A DNA stretch of 64,000 bases from an uncultured Saprospiraceae bacterium (GCA_938015595.1 CALLPI010000015.1:60138-124137); one strand, 5' to 3'; counted from the stretch's first letter, positions 48,377 through 57,663 are shown. Numbers and translations: made by a program. The notes: generated by a model not told the origin, from the letters alone.

Positions 48377-49672
48377 TCAATGTTTTTGCATGTAGTCAAT
48401 TGTCAAGCTACACAGTGTTTTTACGCCTAGGAGCATGCCTGCTTCGTCAATGTAGAAATCCGGCGTGTGGTGCGGTGGTGCGGTAGCAGGGTCTTGGCCA
48501 GGCGTCATGCCGCCCAAAAAAAGAAACAACCCCGGCACCTCGCGAGCGTAGTAGGCAAAGTCTTCCGCCCCTGTGACCGCCTTGGTCAGTAGTACGTTTT
48601 CCTTGCCAGCTACCAGGTGCAGGATGGGCATCATCTTTTCGGTTAGGTCTGGGTCATTATACACTACTGGTACATGCTTGAATATTTCCAACTTGGCCGT
48701 AGCGCCCATGCTTTCAGCAATGTTAGTAACCATGCGCTCTATATCGCCATGGATTTTGGCCTGCATACGAGTATCCAGCGTGCGAATGGTGCCTTCTATT
48801 TCTACCTCTTCTGGTATGATGTTATTGCGTACACCGCCCTGAATGCGCCCTACACTTATGACGGCAGCTTCGTTGGTTAGGTCGGTCTGGCGGCCGATGA
48901 TAAATTGAAACCCCTCTACAATCTGTGCCGCTACAGTGACGGGGTCCACGCCGGTCCAAGGGGTGGAGCCGTGGGTTTGCTTGCCCTTCACAGTGATGAG
49001 GAAGCGGTCAGCAGCGGCCATGGCGCCTCCGGGTTTGTAGCGGATTTTGCCTACCTCAGTGGCGGAGTTGATGTGTAGTCCGAAAATGACGTCCACTGTA
49101 GGGTCTTTGAGTACGCCTTCTTCTACCATCATTTTGGCACCGCCGTTTTCGCCGGGAGGTGCACCTTCTTCAGCTGGCTGAAAGATGAACACTACTGTGC
49201 CGCGCAGTTGGTCTTTCATTTGCGTGAGTACTTTGGCAGCGCCCATGAGCATGGCTACGTGTGCATCGTGCCCACAGGCGTGCATGACGCCCACTGTCTG
49301 GCCAGCATAAGTGCTTTTTTCTTTGGAAGCGAAGGGCAAGTCCACGCGTTCGGTTACGGGCAGGGCATCCATGTCGGCACGCAAAGCCACTACTGGGCCA
49401 GGCTTGCCTGTGCGCAGTATGCCTACTACGCCGGTATGTGCAATTCCGGTGCGTACTTCCAGTTTCAGGTTGTGCAAATGCCGGGCTACGTACTCGGCGG
49501 TTTTGTACTCGCGGTTCGACAATTCGGGATACTGGTGGATGTGCCGCCGCCATTGAATGACTTCTGGCTCTACCATACGCGCCAACTCATCTACTCTCGC
49601 GGTGAAGTGGTACTGCGCGGATGCTCCCAACGCCCAGGCAAGTAAAGCCATTCCTATAGATAAGCGCTTCAT
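48377..49672 (-). CDS. Exported M20D amidohydrolase (ILR1/hippurate hydrolase type)
   Basis: A 431-residue metal hydrolase with a signal peptide (MKRLSIGMALLAWALGASAQ). Family motifs: IQWRRHIHQYPELSNREYKTAEYV; VVALRADMDALPV; GVMHACGHDAHVAMLMGAAKVL (metal-binding Cys and His); FIFQPAEEGAPPGENGGAKMMVEEG (Glu-Glu catalytic pair); and the dimerisation domain RFLITVKGKQTHGSTPWTGVDPV. Members release amino acids from N-acyl or amide conjugates. Export to the periplasm suggests use of external N-acyl amino acids. It is 3 bases after the dipeptidase gene and 22 bases before the RidA gene, within one probable operon. Confidence 0.93.
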   Translation of the reverse strand: MKRLSIGMALLAWALGASAQYHFTARVDELARMVEPEVIQWRRHIHQYPELSNREYKTAEYVARHLHNLKLEVRTGIAHTGVVGILRTGKPGPVVALRADMDALPVTERVDLPFASKEKSTYAGQTVGVMHACGHDAHVAMLMGAAKVLTQMKDQLRGTVVFIFQPAEEGAPPGENGGAKMMVEEGVLKDPTVDVIFGLHINSATEVGKIRYKPGGAMAAADRFLITVKGKQTHGSTPWTGVDPVTVAAQIVEGFQFIIGRQTDLTNEAAVISVGRIQGGVRNNIIPEEVEIEGTIRTLDTRMQAKIHGDIERMVTNIAESMGATAKLEIFKHVPVVYNDPDLTEKMMPILHLVAGKENVLLTKAVTGAEDFAYYAREVPGLFLFLGGMTPGQDPATAPPHHTPDFYIDEAGMLLGVKTLCSLTIDYMQKH

Positions 49673-49675
49673 GGT

Positions 49676-51067
49676 CTATGAATTTTTGAGTGCTGCGTAG
49701 TTTTCATAAAAGTATGGTATAGTTTCGATACCTTTGTAGAAATTGAATACGCCGAAGTGTTCGTTGGGCGAATGTATGGCGTCAGAGTTGAGACCAAACC
49801 CCATAAGTACTGATTTGACACCTAGTACGCTTTCAAACAAGGCCACAATAGGGATACTGCCGCCTTCGCGCGAAGGTAGCGGCGCCTTGCCAAAGGTAGC
49901 TTCCATGGCTTTATGTGCTGCTTGGTATTCGGGGGTGTGGGTGGGCGTCACTACCGGAAACCCACCATGATGTGGCTTGACGACCACCTTCACCGAGGGT
50001 GGTGCAATGCTCTTAAAGTAGCGGGTAAACAACTCCGTAATCTTGTCGGGGTGCTGATGTGGTACTAAGCGCATGCTAATTTTGGCATAGGCTTTAGATG
50101 GCAGTACAGTTTTAGCGCCTTCGCCGATATATCCACCCCAAATGCCATTCACGTCGAGTGTGGGGCGTATGGAGGTACGCTCATGAGTGGTGTAGCCTTT
50201 TTCCCCCATCACCTCGTCAATGCCTAGAGCTGCTTTGTACTCATCTTCATTATGAGGTGCCTTGTTCATTTCAGCGCGCTCTGCAGGGCTTATTTCCTCT
50301 ACGTCGTCATAAAAGCCAGGTATGGTGATGTGGCGATCTTCGTCGTGCAGGGAGGCGATCATCTGGCAAAGTACGTTGATGGGGTTGGCCACAGCACCGC
50401 CATATACGCCGGAGTGGAGATCGCGGTTAGGGCCGGTCACCTCTACTTCTACGTAGCTGAGGCCACGCAGTCCAGTGGTGATGGAAGGTGTGTCGTTAGC
50501 TATGATGCTGGTATCGGAGATAAGCACTACATCGCAGGCGAGTTTGTCTTTGTTTGCTTCACAATACTTGCCCAGATTGACTGAGCCGACTTCCTCCTCG
50601 CCTTCGATCATGAATTTGACATTGCAGGGCAAGGCATTGCAGGCCATCATAGCCTCGAAAGCCTTTACGTGCATGTACACCTGGCCTTTGTCATCGCAGG
50701 AGCCGCGCGCAAAGATAGCGCCTTGTGGGTGCAAATCTGTGGGTTTGATAACTGGGTCAAATGGGCCAGATTCCCAAAGGTCAATCGGGTCGGGTGGTTG
50801 TACATCGTAGTGGCCATAAACCAATACAGTAGGTAAGTTAGCACCTATGATTTTTTCGCCATACACAATAGGGTGCCCTTCAGTAGTGCACACTTCTACG
50901 GCATCAGCGCCAGCAGCGCGCAGTTTATCCGCTACGGCTTCGGCCATGCGCTGTACATCAGCTTTGTAGGCAGGATCGGCACTAATGGAGGGAATGCGCA
51001 GCCAATCGAGCAATTCGTGGAGGAAGCGCTCTTTGTGTTCAGCAATATAAGCCTGTACTTTTTGCAT
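49676..51067 (-). CDS. M20 family dipeptidase (CNDP-like)
   Basis: A 463-residue cytoplasmic metallopeptidase. It shows LLDWLRIPSISADPAYKADVQRMAEAV, the metal-site motif VYGHYDVQPPDPIDLWESGPFDP, RGSCDDKGQVYMHVKAFEAM, the catalytic FMIEGEEEVGSVNLG and VLISDTSIIANDTPSITTGLRGLSYVEVEVTGPNRDLHSGVYGGAVANPINVL (dimerisation lid). C-terminal ligands lie near GFGLNSDAIHSPNEHFGVFNFYKGIETI. It resembles carnosinase/cytosolic nonspecific dipeptidase enzymes that cleave a range of dipeptides. No signal peptide is seen. It is the first gene of the run leading to the amidohydrolase, exported RidA and class V enzyme. Confidence 0.95.
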   Translation of the reverse strand: MQKVQAYIAEHKERFLHELLDWLRIPSISADPAYKADVQRMAEAVADKLRAAGADAVEVCTTEGHPIVYGEKIIGANLPTVLVYGHYDVQPPDPIDLWESGPFDPVIKPTDLHPQGAIFARGSCDDKGQVYMHVKAFEAMMACNALPCNVKFMIEGEEEVGSVNLGKYCEANKDKLACDVVLISDTSIIANDTPSITTGLRGLSYVEVEVTGPNRDLHSGVYGGAVANPINVLCQMIASLHDEDRHITIPGFYDDVEEISPAERAEMNKAPHNEDEYKAALGIDEVMGEKGYTTHERTSIRPTLDVNGIWGGYIGEGAKTVLPSKAYAKISMRLVPHQHPDKITELFTRYFKSIAPPSVKVVVKPHHGGFPVVTPTHTPEYQAAHKAMEATFGKAPLPSREGGSIPIVALFESVLGVKSVLMGFGLNSDAIHSPNEHFGVFNFYKGIETIPYFYENYAALKNS

Positions 51068-51111
51068 ATAGTTGAATTGATTTTATTTTGAAAGCGCCAA
51101 GATAGGGACTT

Positions 51112-51921
51112 TCACGAATAATACTGCTGCAGTAGTGCTGCAACTTCAGTTTCTTCGAGTTTTCGTTTGAGCTCACCCTCATAGGCCATGGAGATATAGC
51201 CAGTTTCTTCCGACACTACAAAGGCGGCTACGTTGGCTCGCTCGGTGATGCCTACAGCTGCGCGGTGGCGCAGCCCCACACTTTTGGGCAGGTCTATCTT
51301 ATCGCTCAGTGGCAAGATACATCCCGCCATGAGCACCTTCCCCTCCCCTATCAGCACGGCGCCATCGTGCAGCGGGCTTTCCTTCTGAAAAATACTCTCT
51401 ATAAGCTGTACGCTAATTTCAGCATTGAGTACAAACCCCTGGTTTACAATGCCTTCGAGTTTGATATTGCCTGCCAATACGAGCAAAGCTCCCATTTTTT
51501 TGCGGCTCATGCGTAGCAGTGCTTCTGTAAGTGCCTGTACTTGCCATTCGCGTTGCCTGGATTGAGGCAGATTGTTGTCGAGCAACGACCCCAGTATGCG
51601 GGCTTGTCGCTTGAAGGCTGTGTCGCCCAAGTATAGGAGAATGCGCCGGATTTCCTGCTGGAAAATGATAACCAATACGATAACCCCCACATTCACAAAT
51701 TGATCCAGTACGGCCGAGAGCAAATCCATCTTAAGCCGGGCCACCAGCCACCACACAACGTAGAGCACCATTAGTCCGGCAAAAATAGTGTAGGCAATGG
51801 TACCCTTGAGGAGCTTATACAATTGGTAGATTAAAAACCCCACAATGAGGATGTCCAGCAAATCCCATATGCGGATAGGCAAAAACCCAATGCGCGCCAA
51901 CAAACAAAGCAGTGAATACAT
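51112..51921 (-). CDS. cdaA: Diadenylate cyclase
   Basis: CdaA makes the second messenger c-di-AMP from two ATP at the inner membrane; in many bacteria c-di-AMP controls K+ uptake, osmotic balance and wall homeostasis. Three N-terminal membrane helices (WDLLDILIVGFLIYQLYKLLKGTIAYTIFAGLMVLYVVWWL; VNVGVIVLVIIFQQEIRRILLYLG) precede the DAC domain with the two signature motifs DGA (SPLHDGAVLIGEGK) and RHR (GLRHRAAVGITE). Start chosen: ATG 51921 (MYSLLCLLARIGFLPIRIWDLLDIL), giving 269 residues; ATG 51948 is an alternative. The track start at 52320 would overlap the divergent gene. No cdaR or glmM is adjacent. Confidence 0.94.
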   Translation of the reverse strand: MYSLLCLLARIGFLPIRIWDLLDILIVGFLIYQLYKLLKGTIAYTIFAGLMVLYVVWWLVARLKMDLLSAVLDQFVNVGVIVLVIIFQQEIRRILLYLGDTAFKRQARILGSLLDNNLPQSRQREWQVQALTEALLRMSRKKMGALLVLAGNIKLEGIVNQGFVLNAEISVQLIESIFQKESPLHDGAVLIGEGKVLMAGCILPLSDKIDLPKSVGLRHRAAVGITERANVAAFVVSEETGYISMAYEGELKRKLEETEVAALLQQYYS

Positions 51922-52003
51922 GCTACAAAAAAAGCGAATATCGGGCATTGCTCGCAAAATTTGCGTATTTTTGCCCATTCCCATGTGCAAAACCGAGCAA
52001 AGT

Positions 52004-53227
52004 ATGCAAACTTTACATCTGCTGGCCGCCACCGTTCTCATCTTTTTCGGCGGGTTGCTGCTGCCAGCGCCACTCCCTGCCCAAGAGATCCGCACCAATG
52101 AAAAAGGCGAGAAAATCATCGTGTATCCCGACGGCTCCTGGCAATATTTCACCATTTTTGGAGGTTCTAAAGATGTGCTGTTCGACCCCAAAGACGCCCC
52201 CAGTGCCCGCGAGGAGTCGGATTTTGCCAGCAAGTACCCCGTTTTCAGAGGCGAAATAGCACCCATGGACCTGGCACTGGCTATCCCCGAGGAGTACGCT
52301 CGCAAAATTGCCGTGCGCAAGGCTCAAATTGCCGCTGAAGCCCGCGACATCGCCCAGAAACGCGCTAGCGAAGCCCAGAACCAATTGCAAAAACTAGAGC
52401 AAGACCTCATACGCCTGCGCCAGCAAAACGCTCCTGAAGCCGACGTCCAACGCCTGCAACTACGCCTGGAATCGGCTCGTAAAACCCAGCAGGAAACCCA
52501 GCAGGAAGTAGCTATAGCTCAGCGCACTGCTGCCGAAGCCGACCAACTCACCCAAAAAGGCGTCTATCTGAAGCAGCTGCGCTCCCAGCGCAAAAGCGAA
52601 CTCAAGGCCAATAAAGCGCCATCCGTCGCTGGTGCCACCCTTCAATCGGCCGATCTCCTGGCTGGCCTAGCCCTAGCCGACATGCCTCCCGGTACCCTCA
52701 ACACTGCAGAACTGCTCTATAACGCCCCTTCGCCGGGCTGCCGTATTGCCTTTGAAGGTGTGGATCCTGAACTCAGGCAATATCGCCGCGATGTACAAAA
52801 ACAAACTTTCTTTACCTATACTGACGAACGCCTGCGGCGCTTTCTCAAAGACAAAGAGTACCTGCGCTGTGAAGGCTACGCCACCTCCATCGGCGGTTAT
52901 CGTTTCATCTCTCTGCAATTTTCCTTTGCCTACCCTAATGCCCGCGAAGCCTATGGTTTCATCGAAAAGGGCAGTATCCTCACTATTAAGTTATTAGATG
53001 GCAACTTTATCAACCTACGCTCCGGCAAAATGGATAGAGGTAGCTACAACACCCAAACTGGGGTACTTACCTACAGCGTCCACTACCCTATTGATCGAAG
53101 CCAGATCAACCTCCTGCGACAAAGCGAAGTGGATAGCGTACTCGTCTTCTGGAGCAGCGGCTATGAAGAATACGAAGTCTTTGAAATTGACTTTTTTATC
53201 AATCAACTGACCTGCCTCGAAAAATGA
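52004..53227 (+). CDS. Secreted coiled-coil protein of unknown function
   Basis: A 407-residue protein. Signal peptide MQTLHLLAATVLIFFGGLLLPAPLPAQ, then EIRTNEKGEKIIVYPDGSWQYF, a short motif I recognise from many exported Bacteroidota proteins. Residues about 95-215 are a long Gln/Glu/Ala-rich coiled coil (AAEARDIAQKRASEAQNQLQKLEQDLIRLRQQNAPEADVQRLQLRLESARKTQQETQQEVAIAQR). The C-terminal 190 residues form a beta-rich domain (CRIAFEGVDPELRQYRRDVQKQTFFTYTDERLRRFLKDKEYLRCEGYATSIGGYRFISLQFSFAY). ATG 52004 is chosen because it begins the signal peptide. Its stop overlaps the miaE start (ATGA), so the two are translationally coupled. Function unknown. Confidence 0.8.
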   Translation: MQTLHLLAATVLIFFGGLLLPAPLPAQEIRTNEKGEKIIVYPDGSWQYFTIFGGSKDVLFDPKDAPSAREESDFASKYPVFRGEIAPMDLALAIPEEYARKIAVRKAQIAAEARDIAQKRASEAQNQLQKLEQDLIRLRQQNAPEADVQRLQLRLESARKTQQETQQEVAIAQRTAAEADQLTQKGVYLKQLRSQRKSELKANKAPSVAGATLQSADLLAGLALADMPPGTLNTAELLYNAPSPGCRIAFEGVDPELRQYRRDVQKQTFFTYTDERLRRFLKDKEYLRCEGYATSIGGYRFISLQFSFAYPNAREAYGFIEKGSILTIKLLDGNFINLRSGKMDRGSYNTQTGVLTYSVHYPIDRSQINLLRQSEVDSVLVFWSSGYEEYEVFEIDFFINQLTCLEK

Positions 53228-53856
53228 ACCGGTACGAACACGACACTCTCGAACAAGAACTCAAAAGCATACAGATGCTAGGCCTCCAGCTTCCTACTGA
53301 CCCCCGCTGGGTAAACTTAGCCGAAATGGAACTGGAGGAAATCCTGACCGACCACGCCTATTGCGAGCAAAAAGCCGCCACCTCCTGCATCTCGCTCATC
53401 CAGCAATACCCCGACAAGACAGATATGGTTAAGAGCCTGGCGCCCATCGTTACAGAGGAGTGGGGGCACTTCCGCGCCGTACTGGCCGAAATGGAGAAGA
53501 GAGGCCTGAAACTAGGCCGCCAGCGCAAGGATGAATACGTGAATGAGTTGCTCAAGTTTCAGAAAAAGGGCGGCAGCCGCGAAGATGCTCTCTTGGAAAA
53601 ACTCCTGGTGTGCGCCCTCATAGAAGCTCGCAGTTGCGAGCGCTTTCGCCTACTATCGCTCTACATTAGCGACCCCGAATTGCGTGGTTTTTACCACCGC
53701 TTCATGGTGTCAGAGGCTGGGCACTACCGCCTGTTCATTGACCTGGCTAAACAATATGCCGGCGAAGCAAAAACCCGCCAACGCTGGCAGGAATATCTGG
53801 CCAAAGAGGCCGAAATCATGCGTGAACTGGAACTTAGAGGGGATAGAATGCATTGA
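53224..53856 (+). CDS. miaE: tRNA-(ms2io6A)-hydroxylase
   Basis: MiaE is a non-haem di-iron monooxygenase that hydroxylates 2-methylthio-N6-isopentenyl-adenosine at tRNA position 37. The 210-residue protein shows the ferritin-like iron ligands: Glu in LEEILTDHAYCEQKAA, EE..H in VTEEWGHFRAVLAEMEKRGL, EARSCERFRLLSLYI, and E..H in MVSEAGHYRLFIDLAKQY. Length matches the family. The ATG overlaps the stop of the secreted coiled-coil gene by 4 bases. In Bacteroidota, MiaE is widespread although the immediate partners (miaA, miaB) are not in this window. Confidence 0.93.
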   Translation: MNRYEHDTLEQELKSIQMLGLQLPTDPRWVNLAEMELEEILTDHAYCEQKAATSCISLIQQYPDKTDMVKSLAPIVTEEWGHFRAVLAEMEKRGLKLGRQRKDEYVNELLKFQKKGGSREDALLEKLLVCALIEARSCERFRLLSLYISDPELRGFYHRFMVSEAGHYRLFIDLAKQYAGEAKTRQRWQEYLAKEAEIMRELELRGDRMH

Positions 53857-54166
53857 TTAGCCATTCGGAGTACATCTGCTAATGTCAAAATAACAAACAT
53901 GTAAGCCATGACAATGGCCAGCGCACAGAGATTTTTGCAATGTGCGCTGTAAAAATTCTTGTAGTTTACAAAAAGTTGCTACTTTTGAGCTTGACTGTCA
54001 TCCTTTTCTACTGGCATTTCACATAAAAGCGAGGTAGCGGCTCCAACTGGCAAACCTGGGCTTCATACGCTTACTATATGAACCCAAAGCATCGCTTTTT
54101 CGCCAGAGCAAAAAACCTTCATGCTGACTTTCCATTTTTTTTATATTGCAAAAACATTGACACACC
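53857..54166 (+). other. Intergenic region with stem-loop and promoter
   Basis: About 310 bases without a gene. A perfect 9-bp stem CAGCGCACA / TGTGCGCTG (53919-53949, 13-base loop) may end the miaE transcript, although no T tract follows. A promoter match follows and is listed separately. The AT-rich end precedes the small lipoprotein gene. Confidence 0.6.
53959..53987 (+). promoter_or_regulatory. Putative Bacteroidota-type promoter for the small lipoprotein gene
   Basis: TTG at 53959-53961, an 18-base spacer, TACTTTTG at 53980-53987. It lies about 180 bases before the ATG at 54167, leaving a long leader. Confidence 0.5.
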
Positions 54167-54541
54167 ATGAAAATCCTACCGCTCTTTGCTTCATTGCTGC
54201 TGATTGTAGCCTGCAACTCTACCAAAAAAGCCGAGCGCGTCTATGGTGATGCGCTCTTTCAGCATTGGATTCACTCCTTTGAGGATGATACCGACAGCTA
54301 CAAGGCCTATCGCCCAGCGGCGTATGCCTTCCCGCCAGCACGTGGCCGCGAGGGCTTCGAGTTGAAAAAAGACGGCAACTTTACGTTCTACGCCATTGCG
54401 CCTACCGACGGCAGCCAGGCCATTGCAGGCACCTGGAAACTAACAGGTAAGCGAACACTCAGTATCCAGTTGAAAAATGGTACGGCTATGACTATTGAAC
54501 TGTTGGAAGTGGGGCAAGACATGCTCAAAGCTATCAAATAG
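54167..54541 (+). CDS. Small lipoprotein, lipocalin-like
   Basis: A 124-residue protein with a lipobox (MKILPLFASLLLIVACNSTKK; lipidated Cys16) and a small beta-rich domain: HWIHSFEDDTDSYKAYRPAAYAFPPARGREGFELKKDGNFTFYAIAPTDGSQAIAGTWKLTGKRTLSIQLKNGTAMTIELLEVGQDMLKAIK. The pattern of a folded shell with F.L...G.F.....G....AGTW.L.....L.I.L resembles lipocalin-like domains common in Bacteroidota lipoproteins. Ligand unknown. A long leader precedes it, and the next gene begins about 150 bases later. Confidence 0.8.
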   Translation: MKILPLFASLLLIVACNSTKKAERVYGDALFQHWIHSFEDDTDSYKAYRPAAYAFPPARGREGFELKKDGNFTFYAIAPTDGSQAIAGTWKLTGKRTLSIQLKNGTAMTIELLEVGQDMLKAIK

Positions 54542-54691
54542 CAAAGAAGAGTTCGTACACAAAGGAAGCAAAGGTCGCAAAGTTTAGTAGCGCTGTGCTT
54601 GCGCTGTTTTTCGAGCAGAGGAGTGCAAAGGCCATCCGCCTACTGCTGGCTGCTCATTGACTTGAATACTTCACCAAAACCGCTTTTTACA

Positions 54692-57637
54692 ATGAAAAAT
54701 CTTACGTCCCAATTGCTGCTGTGGGCCTTGCTACTGGCGGCGTCTCTCGGTGCGCTCCAGGCGCAAACACTAGAGTCTTTTCAGACGCGCCTTCAGCAGC
54801 GCGAAGCTACCTACATTCCTATGCTTCGCAGCAAAGCGGCAGGTCTAGACGCTCCTACCCTACCTCTATTAGAATACACGCCGGAGCCGCAACAGCGCAC
54901 TTGCCACACTATGCATGCCGATGCTGACCTGCGCGCTCACTACCCCCAGCTTGGCACACTCGACGATTTTGAAGCCGCTATGCAGATGCACTTGGGCGTG
55001 TATTCGAACCAAGTAGAAACTCGCGACCCGCAGGCTAACATCATCACCATACCTATCATCGTACACGTAGTACACAACGGCGAACCCGTAGGCACGGGCG
55101 CCAACATCAGCGCTGCGCAGGTGATGTCACAGATTGCCGTGCTCAACGAAGACTTTGGCCGTACTGGCGCAGGCTTCAACGATCATCCTGCCGGCGCCGA
55201 TACTGAAATTCGCTTTGCGCCTGCCCTGCGCGACCCCAACGGCAACCTCCTGGCTGAGCCTGGCATCCGCCGCGTCAATGGCATGCGCGCCTTCTGGACC
55301 TACGATGCTATTCAGGCTACCCTCAAGCCCAATACCATCTGGGATCCTAACCGCTACCTCAATGTGTGGACGGTGCAATTTGGTGGGGCAGACCAAGGAT
55401 TGCTCGGCTACGCCCAGTTCCCCAGTTTTTCTAACCTCCCGGGGTTTGAGCAAAACGAAGGTCCAGCCAGTACCGATGGCGTAGTCATTCGATGGCAAAC
55501 CTTTGGCCGCACCGGCAACGTACAAGCGCCCTACAACCGCGGGCGCACCACCACCCACGAAATAGGCCACTGGCTGGGTTTGCGCCATATATGGGGCGAT
55601 GGTGGCTGCGGTGTGGACGACTTCTGCACTGACACGCCCACTTCTGGCCAGCCCAATTACAACTGCGTGGCCGTAACCAGCTGCGGCAGCCCTGATATGA
55701 TTGAAAACTATATGGACTACTCCCAGGACGCCTGCATGAATATTTTTACCCAGTGCCAAAAGGAACGCATGCGCACCGTGCTCAACAACAGCCCGCGTCG
55801 CAAGGAACTGCGCAACTCCAACGTACACATCAATACCGGCGGTAACCCCATGGCGCCAGTAGCACAGTTTACGGCAAATCGCACCAATATATGCTCCGGG
55901 CAAAACATTATCTTCACCAGCCAGTCCACCAACAATCCCACTACCTATACCTGGCGAATTTTTGACGAAGACGGCATGCTGCTCAACACCTTTAACGGCC
56001 CCAGCCTAAATCTTACCTTCAACACGCAGGGTATTTATAGCATAGAACTCAGCGTGAGCAATGCCGCCGGCACTAGCACCGTACGCCGCGAAAACTTCGT
56101 CACGGTACTGTCTGCTACTACCTACACCCAACTCATTGAAGATGCCGAAAACCTCAGTACAGCCTTTCGCGACTGGCTGCTATACAACCCGGATGCCGAC
56201 CGCACTTTTGAGTACGCCAACGTCAGTTCCTTCGGTATGGGCGTGCGCAGCATCCGGTTTGACAATTACAGCACCGACGACGATCCTTCCGGCACAGTGG
56301 ACGCGCTGGTTAGCCCGGCCATCAACCTGAGCAATAACCCCAACCCCTACTTATATTTCGAGCATGCTTACGCCCAGTATGATGGCGAGTATTCCGACAC
56401 GCTGGTGTTGTTTTACTCTACCGACTGCGGGGCGACTTTTACCCCTTTTTGGTTTAAAGGCGGTAGAGAATTAGCCACCGCGCCGCCCACTACCAACGCC
56501 TTTGTGCCCAGTGCCAACCAATGGGCTGCTAACCAGATCAGCCTGGGATTCCTGGCTGGGCAGCCTAGGGTACATTTCCTGATTGCCAATTTCTCCGGTT
56601 GGGGCAATAACCTGTATCTCGATGAAATCTCGTTTGTAAATGCTCAGAACTTCACCAATGGCCCGCCGCAACCCAACCTATATACCGCTCGCCGCGCGGT
56701 ATGTGCTGGCGAAACCATATTATTTGAAGATATTTCCTCCAACTTCCCACGCCAGTGGCAATGGCAGTTTCCCGGAGGTACGCCTTCTACTTCTACTGCC
56801 CAGCATCCGCGCGTGCAATACGATACTCCCGGCACATACTCTGTTGGTCTGGCGGTGTCTAACAACCTGGGCAGTAATGCTGGCACCGCTCAAAACTACA
56901 TCCAAGTACTGGCACTACCCAATATTTTGGTCACAGCCAGTCAGTTGCCTGCATGCGGAGGGACGCCCGTAACGCTTATCGCCTCTGGAGCCAGTACATA
57001 CGAGTGGTACGACCAACGCAGTGGCAACCTCATTTTTGAAGGTGATCAACTCACCGTGCGCCTGTATAGCGATTGGGACTTTGTAATCATCGGAACCAAT
57101 AGCGCGGGGTGTAGTCATGCAGTATCGCTCACAGTGCCGGTCAGTGGGCCACCAGCGCCTACCATCACCCAAAACGGCAACATTTTGACCAGTAGCACGG
57201 CCACGGCTTACCAATGGTACTTTAATGGCAATACCATTCCGGCCAACCAAGGCGGTACATCGCAATCCATACAGGCGCTGGCTTCGGGGGTATATGTGGT
57301 GCAGGTATTCAATGCGGCAGGATGCTCTAGCCTGTCTAATCCGTTCCAGCTCACTTCTACGAGTAGCAGCAGTGTACAAGATATCAGCCAAGCCATGTAC
57401 GTGTTTCCCAACCCCAGCCAGAGTAGCCTGCAAGTGTCCTTGGTGCATGCGGCGCGTGGTGCGTTTGGCCTGGAATTGCACAACATCCTGGGACAATGCG
57501 TGTACCGAGAACAAATCCAAAAAGACGGCGAGCAGTTAGAGCATCGCCTCGATATTGGCACTCTGCCCGTCGGGGTGTACTGGATTTCGCTGCGCCACGC
57601 CCAGTATCGCGGCGTAGTCAGGGTGGTGAAGGAGTAG
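54692..57637 (+). CDS. Secreted M43 (cytophagalysin/pappalysin-like) metalloprotease with T9SS sorting domain
   Basis: A 981-residue exported protease. Signal peptide MKNLTSQLLLWALLLAASLGALQAQ, a propeptide, then the metzincin zinc motif HEIGHWLGLRH (residues 289-299), followed by CGVDDFCTDTPTSGQPNYNC and the Met-turn ENYMDYSQDACMNIFT. PKD-like modules follow (NICSGQNIIFTSQSTNNPTTYTW; QWQWQFPGGTPSTSTAQHPRVQYDTPGTYSVGLAV), with a beta-sandwich containing YFEHAYAQYDGEYSDTLVLFYSTDCG. The type A sorting domain MYVFPNPSQSSLQVSLVH...LPVGVYWISLRHAQYRGVVRVVKE closes it. It is probably exported by T9SS as an extracellular endopeptidase for protein degradation. ATG 54692 is chosen over the track's 54599, which starts upstream of the signal peptide. 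Confidence 0.95.
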   Translation: MKNLTSQLLLWALLLAASLGALQAQTLESFQTRLQQREATYIPMLRSKAAGLDAPTLPLLEYTPEPQQRTCHTMHADADLRAHYPQLGTLDDFEAAMQMHLGVYSNQVETRDPQANIITIPIIVHVVHNGEPVGTGANISAAQVMSQIAVLNEDFGRTGAGFNDHPAGADTEIRFAPALRDPNGNLLAEPGIRRVNGMRAFWTYDAIQATLKPNTIWDPNRYLNVWTVQFGGADQGLLGYAQFPSFSNLPGFEQNEGPASTDGVVIRWQTFGRTGNVQAPYNRGRTTTHEIGHWLGLRHIWGDGGCGVDDFCTDTPTSGQPNYNCVAVTSCGSPDMIENYMDYSQDACMNIFTQCQKERMRTVLNNSPRRKELRNSNVHINTGGNPMAPVAQFTANRTNICSGQNIIFTSQSTNNPTTYTWRIFDEDGMLLNTFNGPSLNLTFNTQGIYSIELSVSNAAGTSTVRRENFVTVLSATTYTQLIEDAENLSTAFRDWLLYNPDADRTFEYANVSSFGMGVRSIRFDNYSTDDDPSGTVDALVSPAINLSNNPNPYLYFEHAYAQYDGEYSDTLVLFYSTDCGATFTPFWFKGGRELATAPPTTNAFVPSANQWAANQISLGFLAGQPRVHFLIANFSGWGNNLYLDEISFVNAQNFTNGPPQPNLYTARRAVCAGETILFEDISSNFPRQWQWQFPGGTPSTSTAQHPRVQYDTPGTYSVGLAVSNNLGSNAGTAQNYIQVLALPNILVTASQLPACGGTPVTLIASGASTYEWYDQRSGNLIFEGDQLTVRLYSDWDFVIIGTNSAGCSHAVSLTVPVSGPPAPTITQNGNILTSSTATAYQWYFNGNTIPANQGGTSQSIQALASGVYVVQVFNAAGCSSLSNPFQLTSTSSSSVQDISQAMYVFPNPSQSSLQVSLVHAARGAFGLELHNILGQCVYREQIQKDGEQLEHRLDIGTLPVGVYWISLRHAQYRGVVRVVKE

Positions 57638-57644
57638 CGTGCCA

Positions 57645-57663
57645 GGGGGCACTCAAAGCCCCC
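57645..57663. terminator. Short GC hairpin between convergent genes
   Basis: GGGGGC-ACTCAAA-GCCCCC, a perfect 6-bp stem just after the M43 stop and about 70 bases beyond the end of the convergent Roco gene. The T tract is poor, so termination is uncertain. Confidence 0.4.

Noticed and set aside
55127-55903. Minus-strand ORF of 258 residues
   Set aside because: Lies opposite the catalytic domain of the M43 protease; no motif of its own.
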